Counted from the first letter of the stretch, positions 1 through 9,051 are shown. The stretch is 64,000 nucleotides of DNA from Paenibacillus validus NBRC 15382 (GCF_004000985.1 NZ_BIMH01000006.1:1-64000); one strand, 5' to 3'. Notes: generated by a model from the sequence alone, not told the origin. A program made the numbers and translations.

Positions 1-884
1 CCTGCGCCGCGGACCCAGTCCGGCCGGCCTGCCGACCACGCGGCGCGGCCGTCCGCCCGTTCCACCGGCTCCACCTCGAACGCCGGGTGCTCCGCGAGGA
101 ACGCGGCGATGATGTCTTCGTTCTCCTCCGGCGAGAACGTGCAGGTCGAATACACAAGCCGTCCGCCGGGGCGAAGCATACGCGCCGCTTGAGCGATGAG
201 CGTATGCTGCATGGCGGCGTACTTGGCCGTCCAGGCCGGCTCCCACGCCTTGGCCATCTCCTCTTCCTTACGGAACATCCCCTCGCCGGAACAAGGCGCA
301 TCGACCAAGATTTTATCGAAATAGCCGGCAAACGCATCAACCAGCTTCGCCGGATCGTCATTCAGCACGACTGCATTGCGGACCCCGTTTAACTCGATAT
401 TTTTCACCAGCGCCTTTACCCGGTCCGGATGGATGTCGTTGGTCACGACAACCCCTTCACCCTGCAGCTTGGCGGCGATTTGCGTCGTCTTGCCGCCGGG
501 AGCGGCGCATAAGTCGAGCACCCGGTCGCCCGGCTTCGGATCGAGCAGCTCGACCGGCGCCATCGCGCTCGGCTCCTGAATGTAGTACAGCCCTGCGTGA
601 TAATGCGGGTGCTTCCCCGGCCGGACTTCATCCGCAGATCCTTCCGTCTCCGAGCCGCCGCGAGGAGCAGCGCCTTGATAATAAAACCCCGTTTCCGCCC
701 AAGGAATCGGACGCAGCCCGATCGGCGACAGCCTCTCGAACGCCGCGGGGGACAGCTTCAAGGTGTTCACGCGTAAGCCGTATAACCGCGCTTCGTCGTA
801 TGAAGCCAAAAAAGCCGGAAAATCCGCTTCCAGCAACCGTTCCATATGCTGCAAAAATACCGCAGGCAGATCGCGCCCTGTCAT
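1..884 (-). CDS. RsmF/NOL1-NOP2-Sun family rRNA m5C methyltransferase, partial
   Basis: This is a SAM-dependent RNA cytosine-C5 methyltransferase of the NOL1/NOP2/Sun group, probably acting on 16S rRNA. The window edge removes its C-terminus, leaving about 294 codons. Reading the minus strand from an ATG at 884 gives an N-terminal helical segment, then the SAM motif DLCAAPGGKTTQ, the motif DAPCSGEGMFR with the proline-cysteine pair used in catalysis, and YSTCTFSPEENE, which carries the second catalytic cysteine typical of this family. The start is chosen because an in-frame stop lies eight codons upstream. The ribosome binding site is weak. The family assignment is firm; the exact target nucleotide is not shown by the sequence. 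Confidence 0.9.
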   Translation of the reverse strand, partial: MTGRDLPAVFLQHMERLLEADFPAFLASYDEARLYGLRVNTLKLSPAAFERLSPIGLRPIPWAETGFYYQGAAPRGGSETEGSADEVRPGKHPHYHAGLYYIQEPSAMAPVELLDPKPGDRVLDLCAAPGGKTTQIAAKLQGEGVVVTNDIHPDRVKALVKNIELNGVRNAVVLNDDPAKLVDAFAGYFDKILVDAPCSGEGMFRKEEEMAKAWEPAWTAKYAAMQHTLIAQAARMLRPGGRLVYSTCTFSPEENEDIIAAFLAEHPAFEVEPVERADGRAAWSAGRPDWVRGA

Positions 885-1130
885 GTTTCGTTCAACCCGT
901 TTCCGTCAATGTGGACATCCAGACCGGCCGTCGGGAGCCGCCTATCGGCTCTGGTCCCGACCCGGATGCCGGATGATTCCCATTGTACTTCGAATCCGAT
1001 AGTCCCCGCAACCCGGGATGGTTCCGATTGGGGGCAGGGGTCTGGTCAAGAAATTCGAAATTACACCCCATTTCAGGTATGATAGAAAGAGGTAGCTATT
1101 TGAACACATCGACAAGAAAGAGGGGGAACC

Positions 1131-1613
1131 ATGAAAAAGCTTGCCATTTATTTATCCATCATCGTCGTTTTGTTCGGCGCGTTATTCGTGTTGAACCAGC
1201 AGTCCAATAAAGCCAAATTCGGCAAACACGCCGACAACGTGTACAAGATCGCGCCGGACAAGCTGCATCCGGAAACGGTGAAGCTGCTTGACGATCCAAA
1301 CTATCAAAATATCATTCTGCCGGAGGACCTGGATAAAAAAATTGCGAATAAAGAAAGCTTCTATATTTATTACTTCGCTTCCACCTGCCCGCATTGCAAG
1401 GTGACGACGCCGATCCTGATGCCCGTGGCCAAAGAGCTGGGCGCCGACATCAAACAATTCAACCTCGAGGAGTTCAAAGACGGCTGGAAGCGATACGGCA
1501 TCGAGTTCACACCGACCTTGATTTATTATAAAGAAGGCAAAGAAGTCGAGCGGCTCGTCGGCGAGCAAACGAAGGAAGCGCTGCAATCGTTCATCAGCAA
1601 GCACAAATCTTAA
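1131..1613 (+). CDS. Membrane-anchored thioredoxin-like protein (CPHC)
   Basis: A 160-residue thioredoxin-fold protein with one N-terminal membrane segment (residues 5-21) and the redox motif CPHC at residues 86-89. The CPHC centre is that of DsbA-type oxidants rather than the CGPC of thioredoxin. A TPT sequence further on supplies the expected cis-proline. The protein therefore probably sits outside the membrane and forms or exchanges disulfides in exported proteins, as the BdbA-type proteins of bacilli do. The ATG at 1131 follows a good GAGGGGG ribosome binding site. It is a single gene ending at a terminator at 1688. No partner quinone reductase (BdbC/DsbB) is adjacent. Confidence 0.85.
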   Translation: MKKLAIYLSIIVVLFGALFVLNQQSNKAKFGKHADNVYKIAPDKLHPETVKLLDDPNYQNIILPEDLDKKIANKESFYIYYFASTCPHCKVTTPILMPVAKELGADIKQFNLEEFKDGWKRYGIEFTPTLIYYKEGKEVERLVGEQTKEALQSFISKHKS

Positions 1614-1687
1614 ACCGGCCGGGAGCACGATGAAGCCCGGGTAGACGAATTATTCATACTAACGCTCTGCCGGGCGCACCCGAATAA

Positions 1688-1722
1688 GGCTGCACCGACG
1701 TCAAACGTCGGGTGCAGCCTTT
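1688..1722. terminator. Bidirectional hairpin terminator
   Basis: Inverted repeat GGCTGCACC-GACG / CGTC-G-GGTGCAGCC with a five-base loop, a one-base bulge and a short T run. It lies between the convergent thioredoxin gene and the ABC-2 permease gene. Confidence 0.75.
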
Positions 1723-1735
1723 CGTATGAGCAGGT

Positions 1736-2524
1736 CTAGCTGCTCGCGCTCGTATAATGCGCGACCGCATACCGCCAAAACATTCGCGAAAGCGCCAGGG
1801 CGATCAGCGCGACCAGCCCGCTGGCGATCACCTCCGTCCAGCCGATGCGTCCGACGATGGCGGCGGCGGGGAACGTCGTAATGAACGCCACCGGGAACAC
1901 GTAGGTTAGGATGAACCGCAGCGCGCCCGGGTACACCGAAACGGGAAAACGCGCCGTCTCGAACGACGTCGTGAACAGGAACGATAAATTGTCGACCTTC
2001 ACCGCCCAGAACGATACCGTCATCATCGCAATCCACAGCGAATACACGACCGCCAGCGCCGCAACGAATACCGCCGCGAACATCAGCAGCTCCCGCCAGC
2101 CGGGGGTATAGCCGATGCGCAGGAGCGCGAAGGCCACCATCCCGAAACCGAGCAAGACGTCGGCCAGACGCCAAAATACAAGATGCCGAAAGCTTACGTA
2201 AAATTGGCTGTCGATCGGCTTCGTCAAGACGTAATCCAGCGTGCCTTTGCGAATATGGTCCACGAGCCGGCTCATGTTCGGCTGCAGGAAGAAATCGATA
2301 AAGCCGTGTACGGCGGTGAATACGCCGAGCAGCGCCAGCACCTCGTCGAACGACCAGCCGCCGATCTGCTGCGTCCGGTAAAAATAGAGCTGCACCGTCA
2401 GCACCGCCATCGCCAGACCGAACAGCGTATGCAGCACGTTGGCGGCGAAATTGGCCCTATACTCGAATTCTTCGACCAGACACGCCCGGAAAAACGATTG
2501 CAGCGTACGCCCGTATTTGCGCAT
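1736..2524 (-). CDS. ABC-2 type transporter permease (DUF990-like)
   Basis: A membrane protein of 262 residues with about six hydrophobic segments, of the ABC-2 family transporter type. It is the last gene of a six-gene minus-strand run and has a second permease and an ATPase just upstream, so the three should form one ABC exporter with two different membrane subunits. The open frame continues further upstream, but the ATG at 2524 (MRKYGRTLQSFF) is preferred because GGTTAGGAGAG precedes it and the upstream part overlaps the neighbouring gene out of frame. The substrate cannot be read from the sequence. Antibiotic or lipid export is usual for the family. Confidence 0.85.
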   Translation of the reverse strand: MRKYGRTLQSFFRACLVEEFEYRANFAANVLHTLFGLAMAVLTVQLYFYRTQQIGGWSFDEVLALLGVFTAVHGFIDFFLQPNMSRLVDHIRKGTLDYVLTKPIDSQFYVSFRHLVFWRLADVLLGFGMVAFALLRIGYTPGWRELLMFAAVFVAALAVVYSLWIAMMTVSFWAVKVDNLSFLFTTSFETARFPVSVYPGALRFILTYVFPVAFITTFPAAAIVGRIGWTEVIASGLVALIALALSRMFWRYAVAHYTSASS

Positions 2525-2529
2525 CTCTC

Positions 2530-3396
2530 CTAACCTCCCGCCGCGGAGTATTTGGCCAGTCCCCGCTTCCACTGGATGCGGAAAATCACGATCAGCACCG
2601 CGATCCAGACCAGCTGCTGGACGAAGCCCTGCCCGATTAAATCCGGGCGTCCCGCCAGCTTGCCCGTCAGCAAATCGACGGGAAATCCGACCGTCGAATA
2701 GAACGGAAACCAGGAGGCGACCCAAACCAGCCCCTCCGGAAACATGGACAAGGGCGCGATGCGTCCCGCCAAGAACAAATGCAAGCCTTCATACAGCGCA
2801 AAGATCGACGTAGCCTTGTTCGTCCAGAACGCCAGCAAACCGAATTCGTAGCCGATCAAATAACGCAGCACGTTGGACCCGAGCAGCGCCAGTACGGCGA
2901 GCCCGATCATCCCCCCGTCCGCCGCAGGCCGCAGCACCGGCCATATCCACGCAAGCACGAGCCAGGACGGAACAAGCAGCGCCGCGAAAAACAGCTTGTA
3001 GACGATGTTTTGCGCAATGCTCCAATGCATCGGATGAAACGGGCGAAGCAGCTTGGCCGAGAACGTGCCCTGCCGGATTTCGCTGTCCAGCTCCCACACG
3101 TCCCACGACCGCGACAGCCTCTCGACAACGAGCACGCCGATAAAGTACACGATATAATCGTTCGCGCCATAACCGCGGACGGTGCCGCCGCCGGCAATCG
3201 ACAGCCATACCGAGAGGCTGACGATCGGCTGGACGAACGACCCGATCATCCAGATCAGGCTTTCGCTGCGATACGCCAGCATGACGGCCCATTCAACGCT
3301 CAGCAGCGCCGCATACTTCTGCCGGAACCGCAGCCAGGCTTCCCCGGCTGTGCGGGCGTCCGCCCCTTGCCCGAGACCCTTCTCCCGGCCGCTCAT
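2530..3396 (-). CDS. ABC-2 type transporter permease
   Basis: A 288-residue multi-spanning ABC-2 permease with about six membrane segments, starting MSGREKGLGQ at 3396. Its ATG overlaps the stop codon of the ATPase gene (ATGA at 3393-3396), which indicates translational coupling. The next permease follows after five bases. The sequence VWELDSEIRQGTFSAKLLRP is the cytoplasmic element that normally contacts the ATPase. The long open frame upstream of 3396 runs through the ATPase gene in another frame and is not part of this protein. The substrate is unknown. Confidence 0.85.
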   Translation of the reverse strand: MSGREKGLGQGADARTAGEAWLRFRQKYAALLSVEWAVMLAYRSESLIWMIGSFVQPIVSLSVWLSIAGGGTVRGYGANDYIVYFIGVLVVERLSRSWDVWELDSEIRQGTFSAKLLRPFHPMHWSIAQNIVYKLFFAALLVPSWLVLAWIWPVLRPAADGGMIGLAVLALLGSNVLRYLIGYEFGLLAFWTNKATSIFALYEGLHLFLAGRIAPLSMFPEGLVWVASWFPFYSTVGFPVDLLTGKLAGRPDLIGQGFVQQLVWIAVLIVIFRIQWKRGLAKYSAAGG

Positions 3397-4463
3397 TCGC
3401 GCCCCACCTCCGACGTCTCGCGTTCCTCCTGCCGGTTTTCCTTGCGTAACGCGCCTGCCGAACCGCCTGCCCCATCCGTCTGCGCGAACGCTTGCCCGAT
3501 CACCGTCTCCATCGACGGATCCTCGATCGTCAGATCGAGTACCGGAAAATCGGCCAGCAGCTTCGCGGACACGGCGGATACTTGCTCGCGCGGCACCTCG
3601 AACAGGGCGACCGGATAGTCGTCCAGCATCACGTTCGTCACCGCCGGCTCCCGGGCCAGCCTTGCCCGAATCGCTTCCGCCGAGCCGCCTTCGGCCAGCT
3701 GCAGCTTGATTCGCTTGCGGGGCGAATGCCGGTCGACCAGCTCGGCGATGCCGCCGTCGTACAAGAGCCGCCCGCCTCCGATGACCATGACGCGCTCGCA
3801 CAGCGCCGTCACATCGCCCATATAGTGGCTCGTAAGCAGTACCGTCGCGCCGACGCTCCGGTTGTATTCCAAAATAAACCGGCGCACAACCTCCTGCATT
3901 TGTACATCGAGGCCAATCGTCGGTTCGTCCAAAAATAAAATGTCCGGCCGGTGCAGCAGCGACGCCGCGAGCTCGCACTTCATCCGTTCGCCGAGCGACA
4001 GCTGCCGCACCGGTTTATGCAGGACGCGCTCGAGCTCCAGCAGCTCGGCCAGCTCGCCGAGGCTTTTCCGGTACGTCTCGTCATCGATCTCGTAGATCGC
4101 TTTATTGACCAGGAAGCTGTCCGATGCCGGCACGTCCCAAATCAGCTGGCTTTTTTGCCCCATCACCAGGCTGATTCGGCGTTTGAACGCGTTCCGGTGC
4201 TCCTGCGGCTTGAACCCCGCCACCTCGACGCGTCCGGCCGTCGGATGCAGCAGCCCGGTCAGCACCTTCATCGTCGTCGTTTTCCCGGCGCCGTTCGGAC
4301 CGAGAAAGCCCACAATTTGGCCCGCGGGAATATGGAAGCTGATGTCGTCGACCGCTTTCACCACCCGGTAGCTGCGGCTCACTAAACTGCGCAAAGACGC
4401 CAGTAGTCCGGGCTCCCTCTCGTGCACGCGATAATGCTTGGACAGGTGCTCCACATGAATCAA
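3393..4463 (-). CDS. ABC transporter ATP-binding protein
   Basis: The ATPase of the two-permease exporter downstream. It shows Walker A (GPNGAGKTT, about residue 55), the Q-loop region VMGQKSQLIWD, the signature LSLGERMK, Walker B ILFLDEPTIGLD and the switch histidine in LTSHYM. At 356 residues it is longer than a bare ABC domain; the extra C-terminal domain of about 100 residues is common in ABC-2 exporter ATPases of the DrrA/NatA type. Translation probably starts at TTG 4463 (MIHVEHLSKHY), nine bases behind AAGGAGG. The last C-terminal stretch is acidic and Arg-rich and probably unstructured. Confidence 0.92.
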   Translation of the reverse strand: MIHVEHLSKHYRVHEREPGLLASLRSLVSRSYRVVKAVDDISFHIPAGQIVGFLGPNGAGKTTTMKVLTGLLHPTAGRVEVAGFKPQEHRNAFKRRISLVMGQKSQLIWDVPASDSFLVNKAIYEIDDETYRKSLGELAELLELERVLHKPVRQLSLGERMKCELAASLLHRPDILFLDEPTIGLDVQMQEVVRRFILEYNRSVGATVLLTSHYMGDVTALCERVMVIGGGRLLYDGGIAELVDRHSPRKRIKLQLAEGGSAEAIRARLAREPAVTNVMLDDYPVALFEVPREQVSAVSAKLLADFPVLDLTIEDPSMETVIGQAFAQTDGAGGSAGALRKENRQEERETSEVGRE

Positions 4464-4505
4464 CCGTCTCGTCCTCCTTCGAGCTTCGCTCTATACGCGC
4501 GCTGA

Positions 4506-4928
4506 TTAGTCTTCCTCGTGTTCTTGCGGCGGATGCAGGCGGTATTCCTCTACGAGCGCATTCAGCTCCGGATCGAGAACGCGGATGTCCAGGTCATAGA
4601 AGGCGAATGGCTCCTCCGCGATCCGATGAAGCTTGCCCAGGTAGGCCCGGCTGTCCTGCCGCAGCGCCTCCAGATCGATGCCAAGCACCTCTTCCGGCTG
4701 CTGCTCAAGCTTCTCCAACGCCGCGGCGAACAGCTTCACCGCGCCCCCGTTATTGCCGTTCCGGTAATGATAAAGGCCTACCGCTACCTGCAGCAGGCCC
4801 TGATACAACGTGTCGCGTCCTTCCTCGAGCCAGAGCTCCTCCATCACCTCATGGCATTCGAAGTAATCCCTTGCGATGTTGAAATAGTACACGAACAGCA
4901 CATACAACCGATCGTACTTCGCGGTCAA
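4506..4928 (-). CDS. DUF309 domain protein
   Basis: A 140-residue protein with the DUF309 pattern YFECHEVMEELWLEEGRD followed by a helical YQGLLQVAVGLYHYRNGN segment. Its function is not established. The best start is TTG at 4928 (LTAKYDRLY), behind GGGGAGGG. The longer in-frame reading to 5048 overlaps relQ and lacks a ribosome binding site. It sits 29 bases after relQ and 42 bases before the ABC ATPase, so it is probably co-transcribed with both. Members are small all-helical proteins with conserved His, Glu and Trp residues, which hints at a metal or ligand site, but this is only inferred. Confidence 0.8.
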   Translation of the reverse strand: MTAKYDRLYVLFVYYFNIARDYFECHEVMEELWLEEGRDTLYQGLLQVAVGLYHYRNGNNGGAVKLFAAALEKLEQQPEEVLGIDLEALRQDSRAYLGKLHRIAEEPFAFYDLDIRVLDPELNALVEEYRLHPPQEHEED

Positions 4929-4957
4929 GATGAACCCTCCCCGGTTTCGAGCCGATG

Positions 4958-5761
4958 CTAAGACAACGAGCTCTTTTTCGCCCGGCTGATCGCCTCTTCG
5001 ATTTGATCGGACAATTCTTTCAATAACCACGTGTCGTTCGTATCCCACAGTTCATTGAAACGCAGCTGGAATTGAGCGGCCTCCCGCACCCGATGGTAAA
5101 AATACAACACCTGAATGTTGTTCAGCACCCGGTTGACGATATTGGAGTTGTCCTCGAACAGCTGCTGCGACTCCATGATCTCGTCGCGGATGCTGCTCAT
5201 TTCCTGATCGAGCTTGTACGCCGCTTCCGCCGCTTTGCTGAGCCGGCTGACGACTTCCTCCGGCAAGCTTTCGCGGTATTTGTAGTTGAGCGAATGCTCA
5301 ATCGTCGCCCAGAAGTTCATCGCCAGCGTACGCAGCTGAATTTCCGCCAGCACCCGCTTCATGCCGAGCGACGTCTGCACCGGATACTCCACAATCATGT
5401 GATAGCTGCGGTAGCCGCTTGGCTTTTTGTTCGTGATATAGTCTTTTTCATACACTAACGTCATATCCTGACGGGCGCGGATCAGCTCCGCCAATTGCCC
5501 GATATCTTCGACGAATTGACACATGATGCGGATCCCGGCAATATCCTCGATGCCGGTCTCGATTTGTTCCATCGGCACGTTAAGCCGCTTCGCTTTTTCC
5601 AATATGCTGGAAACCCGCTTCACGCGGCCGGTCACAAATTCAATCGGGGAATACTCTTCGCGGCTTTTCAATTCGCTTCGCAGCGTCTTGAATTTGACCT
5701 TCAATTCTTCGACCGTCTGCTCGTATGGCAGAAGGAATTTTTTCCAATCGCGACCATCCAT
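4958..5761 (-). CDS. relQ: Small alarmone synthetase, RelQ/SasB type
   Basis: A (p)ppGpp synthetase without a hydrolase domain: it transfers pyrophosphate from ATP to GDP or GTP. The 267 residues begin much like B. subtilis YjbM (FLLPYEQTVEELKVK, SPIEFVTGRVK) and carry the synthetase motifs DIAGIRIMCQF, KPSGYRSYHMIVEYP and EIQLRTLAMNFWATIEHSLNYKY. It is about 55 residues longer than B. subtilis SasB because of an extra C-terminal helical tail. The ATG at 5761 follows AGGGAGGA. It lies 12 bases after pyrD in the same operon, an arrangement that could tie alarmone synthesis to nucleotide synthesis, although that is inference. Confidence 0.93.
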   Translation of the reverse strand: MDGRDWKKFLLPYEQTVEELKVKFKTLRSELKSREEYSPIEFVTGRVKRVSSILEKAKRLNVPMEQIETGIEDIAGIRIMCQFVEDIGQLAELIRARQDMTLVYEKDYITNKKPSGYRSYHMIVEYPVQTSLGMKRVLAEIQLRTLAMNFWATIEHSLNYKYRESLPEEVVSRLSKAAEAAYKLDQEMSSIRDEIMESQQLFEDNSNIVNRVLNNIQVLYFYHRVREAAQFQLRFNELWDTNDTWLLKELSDQIEEAISRAKKSSLS

Positions 5762-5773
5762 CCGTAATCCTCC

Positions 5774-6877
5774 CTATCTTCCCGTATGCGCCGAGCCGAC
5801 CGCCTCCGATATATGCTTGAAGCCGTCCTGCCGCAGCAGCTGCCGCAAGCCGCGGTTGATTCGTTTCACCAATGCAGGCCCTTCATAAATGAGCGCCGTA
5901 TACACTTCGACCAGGCTGGCTCCCGCGCGAATTTTCGCATAGGCGTCTTCCGCTGTAAATATGCCCCCCGACCCGATAATCGGCAGCTTGCCTTCGGTTA
6001 AGCGGTACACGGTCCCGATCAGCTCCGTCGACTTGCCCGTTAACGGCCTGCCGCTCAGTCCGCCGGTTTCGCCGCGGTTCGCATTCGCCAGGCCGTCGCG
6101 CGAGATCGTCGTGTTGGACACGATGATGCCCGACACGTTGCTGCGCAAAATCGTCGCCGCCGTATACTCGACTTCCTCCGGCGTCAAGTCCGGCGCAATC
6201 TTGACGAGCACCGGCTTCTCCCGGCCGCCGAACTTCGCATGCATGGCGTCCATCTCGTCCTTGACGGCGGCGAGCAGACGCGACAAGTCGTCGCCGTGCT
6301 GCAGATTGCGCAGATCCGGCGTGTTCGGCGAGCTGATATTCACCACGAAAAAATCGCCGTAGCCATACAGGGCCTGAATGCATGCGCGGTAATCCTCGTG
6401 GGCTTGTTCGTTCGGCGTCGCTTTGTTCTTGCCTATATTAATCGCCAGCGGAATCGTCCGCTTTCCTTGATTCCGCAAATTGCGCTTCATGCCCTCGATG
6501 CCGACGTTGTTGAAGCCCATCCGGTTGATCAGCGCCCCGTCCTCGGGCAGCCGGAACAGCCGCGGCAGCGGATTGCCCTCCTGGGGCTTCGGGGTCACTG
6601 TCCCGACCTCCATGAAGCCGAAGCCGATGCTGGAAAAGCCCGGAACCGCCTTGCCGTTCTTGTCCAAGCCTGCGGCAAGGCCCACCGGGTTCGTAAACTT
6701 GATGTTCCAAAGCTCCGTCTCCAGCTCCGGGTAAACGCCGACGCCCCATACAGCCTGCAGCAGCCGCCGACCTCCCGGTATTTTACCGAACGTATGCAGC
6801 CCGTCGATCGTGAGATGGTGCGCCTTCTCCGGGTCCATTCGGAACAGCACCGGTTTGGCTATCGATTTGTACAACAT
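5774..6877 (-). CDS. pyrD: Dihydroorotate dehydrogenase, quinone-dependent class 2
   Basis: It oxidises dihydroorotate to orotate in pyrimidine synthesis and passes electrons to the quinone pool at the membrane. The 367 residues have the class 2 N-terminal amphipathic helices, NPVGLAAGLDKNG at about residue 65, the catalytic serine in NISSPNTPDLRNLQ near residue 181, and the FMN phosphate site GSGGI near the C-terminus. A catalytic serine and the N-terminal extension mark class 2 rather than class 1. It is the first gene of a run continuing with relQ and is separate from any pyr operon here. The start ATG is preceded by GAGGGCGAG. Confidence 0.96.
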   Translation of the reverse strand: MLYKSIAKPVLFRMDPEKAHHLTIDGLHTFGKIPGGRRLLQAVWGVGVYPELETELWNIKFTNPVGLAAGLDKNGKAVPGFSSIGFGFMEVGTVTPKPQEGNPLPRLFRLPEDGALINRMGFNNVGIEGMKRNLRNQGKRTIPLAINIGKNKATPNEQAHEDYRACIQALYGYGDFFVVNISSPNTPDLRNLQHGDDLSRLLAAVKDEMDAMHAKFGGREKPVLVKIAPDLTPEEVEYTAATILRSNVSGIIVSNTTISRDGLANANRGETGGLSGRPLTGKSTELIGTVYRLTEGKLPIIGSGGIFTAEDAYAKIRAGASLVEVYTALIYEGPALVKRINRGLRQLLRQDGFKHISEAVGSAHTGR

Positions 6878-7042
6878 GCTTCTCGCCCTCTTCCCGTCCG
6901 TCTCTTGCTGACGATAACTCTCTCTAGATGACAGTTTATCGTTTTACGGCGGAAAAATAAAGAGGACAACCCAACAAAACCCTGACGCTCCAGCGGTTAC
7001 AATATGGTAGAATATGCTTAAACCTATCGGAAGGCAGGGCTG

Positions 7043-7186
7043 ATGTCGATGTCCAAAAAGAAAATTACTCCGTACGCAAAGCGCAAAGCGAAAGAAGAGC
7101 CGAACAAAAAGCTGATCATCTGGGTCGCCTCCGTCCTTGGCCTCATTATTGTCGGCATGTCGGTCCTTCTCATTGTAAACAGTTGA
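7043..7186 (+). CDS. Small single-span membrane protein
   Basis: A 47-residue protein with a lysine-rich N-terminus (MSMSKKKITPYAKRKAKEEP) and one hydrophobic span (LIIWVASVLGLIIVGMSVLLI). An inside-positive topology is expected. It is followed directly by a clear terminator. A weak AAGGCAGGG ribosome binding site precedes the ATG; a second ATG two codons later is equally possible. No function is recognised. Support comes from the typical small-membrane-protein composition and its position between a plausible promoter region and a terminator. Confidence 0.65.
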   Translation: MSMSKKKITPYAKRKAKEEPNKKLIIWVASVLGLIIVGMSVLLIVNS

Positions 7187-7230
7187 AGCGCTCGATAGTA
7201 ATCATTTTTCCATGAGCGCCGAATAAAGTC

Positions 7231-7265
7231 AGCCCGAAGGAGAAAGCATCCTTCGGGCCTTTTCG
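7231..7265 (+). terminator. Rho-independent terminator
   Basis: Stem GCCCGAAGGA / TCCTTCGGGC with a seven-base loop followed by CTTTT. It ends the transcription unit of the 47-residue membrane protein. Confidence 0.8.
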
Positions 7266-7424
7266 GGCTATTTATTTTTGGTCTCCTGCAGGATCGCAAC
7301 CAGCCTCCTCACCTATTTCTCAATCCTGCCGCCGACTCTCATAGCCGCGGCGGGAAAAATTAAGTTTGCGTTCTCCCGGCTTACCGCCATCATATGACAC
7401 CTAAGAAAAAAGGCCAACCAAATT

Positions 7425-7451
7425 TGATATGCTCCCCATTAGGTAGACAGG
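7425..7451 (+). repeat. Left terminal inverted repeat of the IS
   Basis: Begins TGATATGCTCCCC and matches the right end in 20 of 27 positions, including the shared core GTAGACAG at its inner side. Confidence 0.75.
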
Positions 7452-7489
7452 TGAAATAATAAAACCTATCTACCAAGGGGAGTTTTTTC

Positions 7490-8173
7490 ATGTCCAAAAT
7501 TAACGAGTACTGCGGAAAAGAGAAGTTAGCCATATTGAAGGAACTTGAAACGGGGCAAGGGTCACTAAGCGGGATAGCCTATAAATATAGCATTAACGTC
7601 AGTACTTTAAAGGAATGGCGGCGGCGTTATGAAGTGTACGGGGCCGAAGGGTTGGAATTTCGTTCAGGCAATAAGAGCTACACGGCGGAAACTAAACTTC
7701 AAGCGGTTCAAGATTATCTTTCAGGGAAGTACTCGCAGAACGAAATCATTAGAACGTACCGCATTGCAAGTCGTACACAGCTCAGGATCTGGATTAAGAA
7801 GTATAATAGTCATAGCGGTCTAAGACCGTACAAGAACGGAGGCGTAGCCGCTATGACAAAGGGACGAACGACAACCTGGGAAGAACGGATCGATATCGTA
7901 TTGTACTGTCTCTCTCAAAATCGCGATTATCCTAAAGCAGCCGAAAAGTATCAAGTTTCTTATCAACAGGTCTATCAATGGGTGAAGAAATATGATGCAG
8001 GGGCAGAAGATGCCCTACAGGATCGACGTGGGAGAAATAAACCAGCCGAAGAGTTAAGTGAAGTAGAACGACAAAGACTCGCCTTAAAGAAGTTAGAAGC
8101 CGAGAACGAATGGCTGCGCGCGGAGAATGCCCTGTTAAAAAAGTTAGAGGAGCTCGAAAGGAGGCGTTATTAA
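7490..8173 (+). CDS. IS150-type OrfA, helix-turn-helix subunit
   Basis: A 227-residue OrfA with two helix-turn-helix segments. The first is near residues 10-50 (GSLSGIAYKYSINVSTLKEWRRRYEVYG) and the second near 130-175 (YPKAAEKYQVSYQQVYQWVKKYDAG). A leucine-zipper-like helix follows at 185-222. This is the longer two-HTH OrfA found in the IS150 group. It binds the IS ends and limits transposition when made alone. The AAAAAAG heptamer at 8137-8143 lies in its zero frame near the end, so part of the ribosomes should shift into orfB to make the OrfAB transposase. An AAGGGGAG ribosome binding site precedes the start. Confidence 0.93.
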   Translation: MSKINEYCGKEKLAILKELETGQGSLSGIAYKYSINVSTLKEWRRRYEVYGAEGLEFRSGNKSYTAETKLQAVQDYLSGKYSQNEIIRTYRIASRTQLRIWIKKYNSHSGLRPYKNGGVAAMTKGRTTTWEERIDIVLYCLSQNRDYPKAAEKYQVSYQQVYQWVKKYDAGAEDALQDRRGRNKPAEELSEVERQRLALKKLEAENEWLRAENALLKKLEELERRRY

Positions 8174-9051
8174 GCCGAATACGTCAGGAGAACGTCTACC
8201 TGTCTATTCAAACCGTACAGCAAAACAAAGGCTTTAGCATTCAACTTTTATGCAGAATGGCAGGTATTCCCCGTTCGAGCTACTATAAGTGGTTAAATCG
8301 GGAACCCAGCTTTCAGGAGCAAGAAAACGAAAAGCTAGCAAATGCCATGATCTTGCATTATGAGAAGGTGGAGGGCATCTTTGGCTACCGCCAATTAACC
8401 CTTCATTTGAGAAGACAACTGGATCGCGCGATTAATCACAAGCGGATTTATCGCCTGATGAAATTGGCAGGCATTCGGTCGGTTATTCGCAGGAAGAAAA
8501 AGAAATACGTGAAATCCACGCCTGAACAGATCGTAGAGAATTTGTTGAACCGAGAATTCACTGCTGAGAAGTCGAATGAGAAGTGGGTAACCGACGTAAC
8601 CGAAATGAAGTACGGCCAGGGCCAGAAAGCTTACCTCAGCGCCATCTTAGATCTTCACGATAAATCGATTGTGGCGTACGTCCTAGGCCATTCCAACAAC
8701 AATAGCCTCGTTTTCACAACGCTGGACTTGGCTTTGAAAGCCGCACCCGGCACATCGCCAATGCTGCATAGTGACCGAGGTTTTCAATATACCTCATGGG
8801 GTTTTAAAAGACGCTTGGAAGCACACGGGATGACGCAGAGTATGTCGAGGGTAGGAAAGTGCATCGATAATGGCCCCATGGAGGCATTCTGGGGCACCCT
8901 CAAGAGCGAGAAATACTACCTCCACAAATACCAGACCTTTGAAGCATTAAAGAAGGATATCGAGGATTACATTCACTTTTATAACTACGAGCGGTTGCAG
9001 AAGAAATTAAGCTGCCTTAGCCCGATGGAAGCTCGAGCTAAGGCAGCTTAA
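8110..9051 (+). CDS. IS150-type OrfB, DDE transposase catalytic part
   Basis: This is the catalytic part of the transposase, with the rve (DDE) fold. It contains an HTH_21-like segment (EKVEGIFGYRQLTLHLRRQL), the first Asp in WVTDVTEMKYG, the second in LHSDRGFQYTS and the Glu in GPMEAFWGTLKSEKYY, giving the DD(35)E triad. It lies in the -1 frame relative to orfA and overlaps it by 64 bases. The natural product is probably the OrfAB fusion entered at 8137-8143, not a protein started at 8110. The frame is intact to its stop at 9051. Confidence 0.93.
   Translation: MAARGECPVKKVRGARKEALLSRIRQENVYLSIQTVQQNKGFSIQLLCRMAGIPRSSYYKWLNREPSFQEQENEKLANAMILHYEKVEGIFGYRQLTLHLRRQLDRAINHKRIYRLMKLAGIRSVIRRKKKKYVKSTPEQIVENLLNREFTAEKSNEKWVTDVTEMKYGQGQKAYLSAILDLHDKSIVAYVLGHSNNNSLVFTTLDLALKAAPGTSPMLHSDRGFQYTSWGFKRRLEAHGMTQSMSRVGKCIDNGPMEAFWGTLKSEKYYLHKYQTFEALKKDIEDYIHFYNYERLQKKLSCLSPMEARAKAA
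8137..8143 (+). other. Programmed -1 ribosomal frameshift heptamer
   Basis: A_AAA_AAG is in register with orfA codons 217-218 and followed by purine-rich sequence. This is the classic IS3-family slippery site. Confidence 0.85.

Noticed and set aside
2530-3978. 482-codon version of the second ABC-2 permease
   Set aside because: The first 194 codons lie within the ATPase gene in a wrong phase; the coupled ATG at 3396 is the start.
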